Below, one piece after another: positions 58,555-64,000 of a DNA stretch of 64,000 nucleotides. The stretch lies in assembly GCA_964413055.1 (NCBI GenBank), contig CAYPRB010000009.1, forward strand, positions 31,324 to 95,323. The letters are read 5' to 3'. The translations under genes and the position numbers were made by a program. Numbering within the stretch: the first letter of the stretch is position 1; each line of letters starts with the position of its first letter. Under the pieces are notes generated by a model, which had not been told where the DNA came from, did not search any database, and was given only the letters and a program-made list of their open reading frames with translations. The stretch comes from UBA3102 sp964413055 (lineage in GTDB: Bacteria; Bacillota; Desulfotomaculia; Desulfotomaculales; Pelotomaculaceae).

Positions 58555-59522
58555 GGATTGGTACGGTTCAACTTGACAACCCGGTCATATCGGCGCCCAT
58601 GGCCGGGATTACCGATAAGGCTTACCGGATTTTGGCCCGGGAAGCCGGCTGCGGCCTGGTCTGCGCTGAAATGGTGAGTGACCAGGCCCTTTTATATGGT
58701 AACCCCAAAACCTGTAGTCTCTTGGATGTTTTCGAGGAGAAAAGACCCGTGAGTGTGCAGGTGTTTGGGTCGGAACCCGCTTATATGGCAGCGGCGGCTG
58801 AAATTATAGCCGGACGTGGCGCTGATATTATTGATATCAATATGGGTTGTCCGACGCCCAAGATTGTAAAAAACGGTGAAGGCGCCGCCCTGATGAAGGA
58901 CCCGGAAAGAGCCGCCGCCATAGTCAGGGCGGTGACCGGCCGGGTGAAAGTACCCGTCACGATCAAAATGCGTAAAGGTTGGGACGAGAAATCGGTTAAT
59001 GCGGTTGATTTGTCACGATGCGTTGTGGATGCCGGTGCTGCGGCAATAACGGTGCACGGGCGCACTCGAAACCAGTTTTATTCGGGGGAGGCCGACTGGG
59101 ACATCATCGCCGCAGTCAAAAAGGCCGTTGAAGTCCCGGTGATCGGAAACGGCGATATTTGGCAGCCGCAGGATGCCCTGGCCATGATGGAGCGTTGCGG
59201 TTGCGACGGAGTAATGATCGGACGCGCCTCTTTAGGCAACCCTTGGATTTTTTCCCGGACGTTGCATTTTTTATCAACGGGTGAGCTCCTGCCCGGACCC
59301 ACCCCGGGTGAGAGGGCGGCTATGGCCTTGAGGCACTTCGCGTTGCTGGTGGAAATAAAAACCGCACAAGTGGCCGTGTGGCAGATGCGCAAGCATGCGG
59401 CCTGGTACGTGAAAGGGATGCGGGGAGCGGCCCGCTTAAGGGAGCAGGTGAATAAAGCCGGGTCGGTGGAAGAGGTGCGGAGCATCTTATTAAACCTGGA
59501 AAGGATTTATGGTCAGAGTTAA
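58551..59522 (+). CDS. dusB: tRNA-dihydrouridine synthase
   Basis: 323 residues. FMN TIM barrel with VISAPMAGITDKAYR, catalytic Cys in NMGCPTPKIVKNGEGAAL, and TVHGRTRNQFYSGEADW. Reduces uridines in tRNA. GTG at 58551 overlaps the coaX stop, indicating coupling. Corresponds to yacF of Bacillus, upstream of lysS. Confidence 0.95.
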   Translation: MRIGTVQLDNPVISAPMAGITDKAYRILAREAGCGLVCAEMVSDQALLYGNPKTCSLLDVFEEKRPVSVQVFGSEPAYMAAAAEIIAGRGADIIDINMGCPTPKIVKNGEGAALMKDPERAAAIVRAVTGRVKVPVTIKMRKGWDEKSVNAVDLSRCVVDAGAAAITVHGRTRNQFYSGEADWDIIAAVKKAVEVPVIGNGDIWQPQDALAMMERCGCDGVMIGRASLGNPWIFSRTLHFLSTGELLPGPTPGERAAMALRHFALLVEIKTAQVAVWQMRKHAAWYVKGMRGAARLREQVNKAGSVEEVRSILLNLERIYGQS

Positions 59523-59599
59523 ATTAATATCGCTAGGATAAATTGAATGGTAAACTTACATATTTGAAAAAAATACATTTGGTTTTGCAAAATTATTAC

Positions 59600-59630
59600 A
59601 GGCCCATTGCCAAGGGGCCTATTTATTTGT
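59600..59630 (+). terminator. Terminator after dusB
   Basis: AGGCCC (59600-59605) pairs with GGGCCT (59615-59620), followed by ATTTATTTG. Confidence 0.6.
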
Positions 59631-59640
59631 TAAAATTTAA

Positions 59641-59662
59641 GTGTACACATTTTTGTGCACAC
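59641..59662 (+). promoter_or_regulatory. Palindromic operator candidate upstream of the HTH regulator
   Basis: GTGTACAC-attttt-GTGCACAC is an inverted repeat with one mismatch, about 40 bases before the regulator start. It fits autoregulation by the HTH protein. Confidence 0.5.
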
Positions 59663-59703
59663 AATGGTTTTTATTGGAAAATTTTAAAAGGCGGTGTATA
59701 ATA

Positions 59704-60228
59704 ATGAATTTAATCCGCCTGGGTGAAAAAATAATCAGCAGGAGAAAGATCGACCAGGTCATCGGGGAAGTTTTTAAGCTCAGGGAAAAGGGGTTGTCTC
59801 AAACCGAAGCAGCCTTGCGGCTGGGCATTGACCGGACCCTGATCAGCCGCCTGGAAAGCCTGGGTGAAATCAGAAAGGGGCGCAAGTTGGCGGTAATAGG
59901 GTTTCCCATATTAAACAAAAAAGAACTTCAAAACAGTCTCGAGCGGGAAGGGGTAGAATTTACTTTTTTGTTGACCGAGGAGGAGCGCTGGGATTTTATC
60001 CGGCAAAAAAGAGGCGTGGACCTGTTCGATGCTATTATGGATTTGATAGCCAAGGCACATTCTTTTGATCAGGTGCTGTTAATAGGTTCCAGTCAAAGGA
60101 TAAAAATATTTGAAGCGGTTTTGGATAAAGAGATAGTGGGGTATGAAATCGGTGAGTCCCCCATTCGGGATGATAAATACGTTGAAGTTGCGGATATAGT
60201 TGAGATGGTGCGGGCGATAAAAGAATAG
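59704..60228 (+). CDS. HTH-type transcriptional regulator
   Basis: About 174 residues. A helix-turn-helix (LREKGLSQTEAALRLGIDRTLISRLESLGEIRKGRK, about 26-60) is followed by a domain of about 110 residues beginning LAVIGFPILNKKEL, which resembles a small nucleotide- or metabolite-binding fold. ATG at 59704 after GGCGGTG; the longer frame runs through the palindrome. Eleven bases upstream of the reductase gene, so it probably controls it. No named family recognised. Confidence 0.75.
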   Translation: MNLIRLGEKIISRRKIDQVIGEVFKLREKGLSQTEAALRLGIDRTLISRLESLGEIRKGRKLAVIGFPILNKKELQNSLEREGVEFTFLLTEEERWDFIRQKRGVDLFDAIMDLIAKAHSFDQVLLIGSSQRIKIFEAVLDKEIVGYEIGESPIRDDKYVEVADIVEMVRAIKE

Positions 60229-60239
60229 GAGGGGTTTAT

Positions 60240-61322
60240 TTGCAGAATTTTGCCTTTATGATCCACCCCATGCACGCGGAAGATGTGGCAAGAAAATTCA
60301 AGTTTGCCGGTTTTGTGCCGGAGCGGTTGTTGGAGAGCGCTTTCTCCAAGCTTCCTGCCATGAAGGTGGCACATATTACCGGAGTCAGTTCACCTTACGA
60401 AACCGCGCAAGGATGGTTTATCGCCTGTCCTTTGACTACCAGGCTGATGACCGGTTTACCCCGGGATTATGTATTAAAAAAAATTATCCAGGGAGGACGC
60501 GTGGCCGAGAAATTGGGCGCCAAAATACTGGGATTGGGTGCTTTTACCAAGGTGGTGGGCGATGCCGGCATCACGGTGTCCAGGAGTTTGAATATTCCGG
60601 TTACCACGGGGAATAGTTATACCGTAGCCACTGCCGTGGAAGCGGTCAGGGAAGCGGCCCGGGTAATGGGGCACGATCTGAAGCAGTCTTCGGTTGTGAT
60701 TCTGGGAGCCACGGGTTCTATCGGGCGGGTATGTGCCCTGATTTTGGCCCGGGAGGTCCGGAACCTGACCCTGGCGGCCCGCAACGAAAAAAAACTGGAT
60801 GAATTGGCCGCAAAAATTCTTTATGATACCGGTCTGGCGGCGCGGGTAACCTCCGATGTCCGTAATGCCGTTCGCTCCGGTGACGTAATCATAACGGTAA
60901 CCAGTGCGGTAGACACGGTGATTGAACCGGAAGATCTCAAGGCCGGCGCCGTGGTTTGTGATGTGGCCAGGCCCCGTGACGTGTCTAAAAGCGTGGCCGA
61001 AAAAAGGGATGACGTACTGGTTATAGAGGGGGGCGTGGTGGAAATACCGGGGGCGGTTGATTTTAATCTTGATTTTGGCTTTCCTTCCGGAACCGCTTAT
61101 GCCTGCATGGCCGAAGTAATGGTGCTGGCGCTGGAAAAGCGGTACGAGAGTTATTCTTTGGGCCGGGAGTTGGGTATTGCACAGGTTGAAGAAATCGCTG
61201 TGTTGGCAAAAAAACACGGTTTTAAACTGGCCGGTTTTCGCAGTTTCAGCAGGGCGGTTACGGATCAGGAAATTAGGGAAATAAAAAAACGGGCCCGGGG
61301 GCAAGGTTCCATAACCGGATGA
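60240..61322 (+). CDS. Acyl-ACP-reductase-like (AAR-like) NAD(P)-dependent oxidoreductase
   Basis: 360 residues. The central Rossmann motif is VILGATGSIGRVCA (153-166). LGLGAFTKVVG (97-107), VTTGNSYTVAT (121-131) and the C-terminal AYACMAEVMVLALE...GRELGIAQVEEI...KKHGF follow the layout of cyanobacterial long-chain acyl-ACP reductase. C289 aligns with the cysteine of the FACFAEAILL motif that carries the acyl thioester there. Aldehyde formation from acyl-ACP or acyl-CoA is a reasonable hypothesis; shikimate-dehydrogenase-like annotation is the usual fallback. TTG at 60240 after AGGAGGGG. No aldehyde oxygenase is present. Confidence 0.78.
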   Translation: MQNFAFMIHPMHAEDVARKFKFAGFVPERLLESAFSKLPAMKVAHITGVSSPYETAQGWFIACPLTTRLMTGLPRDYVLKKIIQGGRVAEKLGAKILGLGAFTKVVGDAGITVSRSLNIPVTTGNSYTVATAVEAVREAARVMGHDLKQSSVVILGATGSIGRVCALILAREVRNLTLAARNEKKLDELAAKILYDTGLAARVTSDVRNAVRSGDVIITVTSAVDTVIEPEDLKAGAVVCDVARPRDVSKSVAEKRDDVLVIEGGVVEIPGAVDFNLDFGFPSGTAYACMAEVMVLALEKRYESYSLGRELGIAQVEEIAVLAKKHGFKLAGFRSFSRAVTDQEIREIKKRARGQGSITG

Positions 61323-61391
61323 CCCGACGGCGGGAAAAGCTCCGGGAGCAAAAACCGGTCCGGAAATGTCGAATAAAAAGACGGTTTGACC

Positions 61392-61420
61392 TTGACAAAG
61401 CCGGGTCCTGTTCTTATAAT
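61392..61420 (+). promoter_or_regulatory. Consensus sigma-A promoter of greA
   Basis: Perfect TTGACA (61392-61397), 17-base spacer, perfect TATAAT (61415-61420). Confidence 0.88.
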
Positions 61421-61449
61421 GTTTAGGAAAAGCGCGGGGTAATATAATT

Positions 61450-61479
61450 AAGCACTGCAAGACTTTTTTTGCAGTGCTT
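61450..61479 (+). other. Leader hairpin upstream of greA
   Basis: AAGCACTGCA (61450-61459) pairs perfectly with TGCAGTGCTT (61470-61479); the T-run is in the loop, not after the stem. It lies about 25 bases after the expected start and may stabilise the mRNA or pause polymerase. Confidence 0.55.
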
Positions 61480-61585
61480 TAAGTGTAGTATAGCCCTTTT
61501 TGCCGGGTGTCCGAATAATAAGCCGTGCAGGGCATATTATTGTTTTGTAATGTTTATTTTTTTAAAACAAGGAGATTGTTATTTA

Positions 61586-62062
61586 ATGAAAGAAAAAGAA
61601 GTTATTATGACGGCGGACGGTCTTAGGAAGTTGGAGGAAGAATTGGAGCAGCTCAAATCGGTGAAAAGGCGAGAGGTAGCCGAGCGGATCAAACAGGCTA
61701 TTGGTTTTGGGGATATCAGCGAAAACTCGGAGTATGAGGATGCCAAGAATGAACAGGCTTTCATTGAAGGTCGCATTCTTACTTTGGAAAAAATGCTGCG
61801 TAACGCCCGGATTATAGACGGTGAAAACCTGGTTGAAGGAGTGGTTTCGATTGGGTCAACCGTCAAACTTAAGGACTTGGAAACCAACGATGAAATAGAA
61901 TACACTATTGTCGGTTCAATTGAGGCTGATCCCGGGGAAAATAAAATTTCAAACGAATCACCGGTAGGTAAGGCCATTATCGGTCAGCAGAAGGGCAGCG
62001 TGGTGGAAGTAAATGTTCCGGCCGGGCAGCTAAAATATCAAATAATCGATGTTTTAGTATGA
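61586..62062 (+). CDS. greA: Transcription elongation factor GreA
   Basis: 158 residues, standard. A coiled-coil N-terminus with MTADGLRKLEEELEQLKSVKR and the tip DISENSEYEDAKNEQ, whose acidic residues enter the polymerase channel. C-terminal FKBP-like domain ends NESPVGKAIIGQQKGSVVEV. Rescues backtracked RNA polymerase. ATG at 61586 after CAAGGAGATTG. Transcribed with lysS, 18 bases downstream. Confidence 0.97.
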   Translation: MKEKEVIMTADGLRKLEEELEQLKSVKRREVAERIKQAIGFGDISENSEYEDAKNEQAFIEGRILTLEKMLRNARIIDGENLVEGVVSIGSTVKLKDLETNDEIEYTIVGSIEADPGENKISNESPVGKAIIGQQKGSVVEVNVPAGQLKYQIIDVLV

Positions 62063-62080
62063 GGCTGTTGGAGGTATAAA

Positions 62081-63613
62081 ATGTCAAAACAGAAAAAAAA
62101 TTATGATCAGTTCGCAGCCGGGGTTGATATATCAAACAGTGAGCGGGAAAAAGATTTAAATGAGTTGATGCGGGTGCGGCGTGAAAAACTGGAAGAACTG
62201 CGCGGGGCGGGAATTGAACCTTACGGAAACCGGTTTGAACGTACGCACCTGGCGCGTAGTATTCTAGAAAACTTTTCGGAAATGGAAAACCAGCCGGTGG
62301 TTATAGCGGGGCGCATCATGTCCAGGCGGGGCATGGGTAAAGCTTCGTTTGCCCACCTACAAGACAGTTCGGGGCAAGTCCAGATTTATGTCCGGTTGAA
62401 TGATGTAGGGGTTGAGGCTTACGACCTTTTTCGTAAACTGGACATCGGTGATATTATCGGGGTGCGGGGTAAAGTTTTTAAAACCCGTAAGGGCGAAATT
62501 ACCGTGTCGGCAGAGCAGTTTGATTTGCTTGCCAAGTCGCTTAGGCCGCTGCCGGAAAAATGGCACGGTTTAAGAGATGTGGAACTGCGTTACCGGCAGC
62601 GTTATGTCGATTTAGTTGTGAATCCCGGGGTCAGGGAAGTGTTTGAAACCAGAAGTAGAATTATCCGTGCCTTGCGCAGTTTTTTGGACCGCAAGGGTTT
62701 TTTGGAAGTGGAAACTCCGATGATGCAGGTTATTGCCGGGGGGGCCGCGGCCAGGCCGTTTGTTACCCACCATAATGCGCTGGATATGAATCTTTATTTA
62801 AGAATTGCCCCGGAGCTATTTTTGAAACGGCTTTTAGTAGGGGGATTCGAAAAGCTCTACGAAATTAACCGCAACTTCAGGAATGAAGGTATTTCGACCA
62901 AACACAACCCTGAATTTACCATGTTGGAGATATACCAGGCTTACGCGGATTACAACGACATGATGGATTTGACCGAGGAGCTTATTTCGGCGGCGGCCGT
63001 AGAAGTGCTGGGAACGGCATGTATAAATTACCAGGGGGAAACAATTGACCTGTCCCCGAAGTGGACGCGAATTCCCATGCTCGAAGCGGTTAAACGGCAC
63101 TCCGGTTTGGATTTCAGTATTTTGAAAAATGCGGCCGGGGCTTGCACGGCGGTGAAACGGGCCGGGCTTGATTTGGAGGTGGCAACCTCCGACTCATGGG
63201 GGGATATTTTGTACCGGGTTTTTGAGGAGTTGGTGGAACCCAAGTTGATCCAGCCCACTTTTGTGGTAGACTTTCCGGTCGAAGTTTCTCCGCTTGCCAA
63301 GCGAAAGGCCGAAGAACCCGGGCTTACTTATCGTTTTGAATTATTTATCTACGGCCGGGAAATGGCTAACGCATTTTCAGAATTAAACGATCCCATAGAC
63401 CAAAAGGAGCGTTTTTCCAAACAGGTTGAGAAAAGGAGATCCGGAGACGAAGAAGCTCACATGATGGATGAGGATTACATAAATGCCTTGGAATACGGGA
63501 TGCCTCCGGCTGGTGGGTTGGGTATCGGCATCGACAGGTTAATCATGTTGCTGACCAATGCATCATCCATCCGGGACGTTATTTTGTTTCCTTTAATGAA
63601 GCCCCGTGACTGA
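62081..63613 (+). CDS. lysS: Lysyl-tRNA synthetase, class II
   Basis: 510 residues. OB-fold anticodon domain (VVIAGRIMSRRGMGKASFAHLQDSSG) then class II motif 2 (FRNEGISTKHNPEFTMLEIYQAYADY) and motif 3 (GLGIGIDRLIMLLT). Its first 20 residues (KKNYDQFAAGVDISNSERE) are a short extension. Charges tRNA-Lys. ATG at 62081 after TTGGAGGT. As in Bacillus, lysS directly precedes an rRNA operon. Confidence 0.98.
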   Translation: MSKQKKNYDQFAAGVDISNSEREKDLNELMRVRREKLEELRGAGIEPYGNRFERTHLARSILENFSEMENQPVVIAGRIMSRRGMGKASFAHLQDSSGQVQIYVRLNDVGVEAYDLFRKLDIGDIIGVRGKVFKTRKGEITVSAEQFDLLAKSLRPLPEKWHGLRDVELRYRQRYVDLVVNPGVREVFETRSRIIRALRSFLDRKGFLEVETPMMQVIAGGAAARPFVTHHNALDMNLYLRIAPELFLKRLLVGGFEKLYEINRNFRNEGISTKHNPEFTMLEIYQAYADYNDMMDLTEELISAAAVEVLGTACINYQGETIDLSPKWTRIPMLEAVKRHSGLDFSILKNAAGACTAVKRAGLDLEVATSDSWGDILYRVFEELVEPKLIQPTFVVDFPVEVSPLAKRKAEEPGLTYRFELFIYGREMANAFSELNDPIDQKERFSKQVEKRRSGDEEAHMMDEDYINALEYGMPPAGGLGIGIDRLIMLLTNASSIRDVILFPLMKPRD

Positions 63614-63745
63614 ATTTATTGGCCGGTAATCGGCCTGATATTTCCAGTAATAATTGTTTGACAAGGCATTTGATATAATGTTAGTATTATGGTCCAGTCA
63701 CGCCGGAAGACATTTTGAAAAGCGGGTGACATGGAAAATACCGGC

Positions 63746-63774
63746 TTGACAAGGTTAAGCCTTTATGTTAACAT
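63746..63774 (+). promoter_or_regulatory. rRNA operon promoter P1
   Basis: TTGACA (63746-63751), 17-base spacer, TAACAT (63769-63774), in the gene-free 386 bases after lysS. Confidence 0.7.
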
Positions 63775-63871
63775 GTAAACCCAGGATCGTCATGGGTAAC
63801 GGTGGTATGTCCTGAAAGCTAGAACAGCCACCAGGTTTATAAGATTTATAATCTTTACCAGCAAGTGGTTC

Positions 63872-63900
63872 TTGACTGCTGCTGATGATAGTGATAAGAT
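63872..63900 (+). promoter_or_regulatory. rRNA operon promoter P2
   Basis: TTGACT (63872-63877), 17-base spacer, TAAGAT (63895-63900). Confidence 0.6.
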
Positions 63901-63904
63901 AACA

Positions 63905-64000
63905 ATTGTGTCGCCTCGGACCAGTAAAAATTGGAGGCGGCAAGACAAGCAAAAGTTTTAGCGGTCTTTGAAAACTAAACAGTGGATGTTATGGAAGCAA
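63905..64000 (+). other. rRNA operon leader, truncated at the window edge
   Basis: A CGCCTC/GAGGCG hairpin near 63913-63940, then TCTTTGAAAACTAAACAG, the phrase commonly found just upstream of 16S rRNA in Firmicutes. The 16S gene itself is not in the window. Confidence 0.75.

Noticed and set aside
60474..61460. A 328-codon minus-strand frame opposite the AAR-like reductase
   Set aside because: Composition is typical of an antisense shadow, and the plus-strand protein has clear motifs and a good start.
1..64000. Search for CRISPR arrays, insertion sequences, integrases, toxin-antitoxin or phage genes
   Set aside because: No repeated direct spacers, transposase motifs, terminal inverted repeats or phage proteins were seen anywhere in the window.

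Overview
The window looks like chromosomal core from an anaerobic, endospore-forming Firmicute, most like the Desulfotomaculum/Pelotomaculum group of the Peptococcia. That placement is inferred from gene content: many sporulation genes (spoVG, spoVT, spoIIE, spoIIR, yabP, yabQ, cotJABC, fin, spore photoproduct lyase), formate-tetrahydrofolate ligase of the long subtype, tungstate uptake, a c-di-AMP riboswitch, moderately GC-rich DNA and frequent TTG/GTG starts. I see no insertion sequences, prophage genes, CRISPR arrays or tRNA genes. The right edge holds tandem promoters and a leader typical of an rRNA operon whose 16S gene would lie just outside.

The backbone follows the Bacillus subtilis order spoVG-glmU-prs-ctc-pth-fin-mfd-spoVT-yabN(mazG)-yabO(rqcP)-yabP-yabQ-divIC-yabR-spoIIE-tilS-ftsH-folP-folB-folK-dusB-lysS-rrn. 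Four blocks interrupt it. Block 1 (about 5.0-9.0 kb) has a crotonase, a c-di-AMP riboswitch controlling glutamate 2,3-aminomutase, a UPF0316 membrane protein and a PRC-barrel protein. Block 2 (21.1-31.1 kb) has malic enzyme, a polysaccharide deacetylase, a VanRS-like two-component system, cotJABC, a tungstate ABC transporter behind a Moco/Tuco-like leader, spoIIR and a small HTH protein. Block 3 (39.2-41.6 kb) is ndk-fhs. Block 4 (43.9-61.3 kb) has spore photoproduct lyase, a CCA-transferase-like protein, an unassigned ABC-ATPase/HypB-like GTPase/Fe-S trio, the pantothenate operon, NAD synthesis genes, birA-coaX, and an HTH regulator next to a reductase resembling cyanobacterial acyl-ACP reductase.

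The genes form recognisable modules: precursor supply (glmU, prs, fol, pan-coaX, nad, birA), translation and quality control (bL25, pth, rqcP, tilS, lysS, dusB, ftsH, mfd, greA) and sporulation. A sigma-G-type promoter precedes spoVT and a sigma-E-type promoter precedes cotJABC. The items most worth following up are the c-di-AMP riboswitch on a glutamate 2,3-aminomutase with diagnostic substrate residues, the unassigned metallo-protein trio at 46.7-48.9 kb, the AAR-like reductase at 60.2-61.3 kb, the tup and pan leaders, and several unexplained structured intergenic elements.
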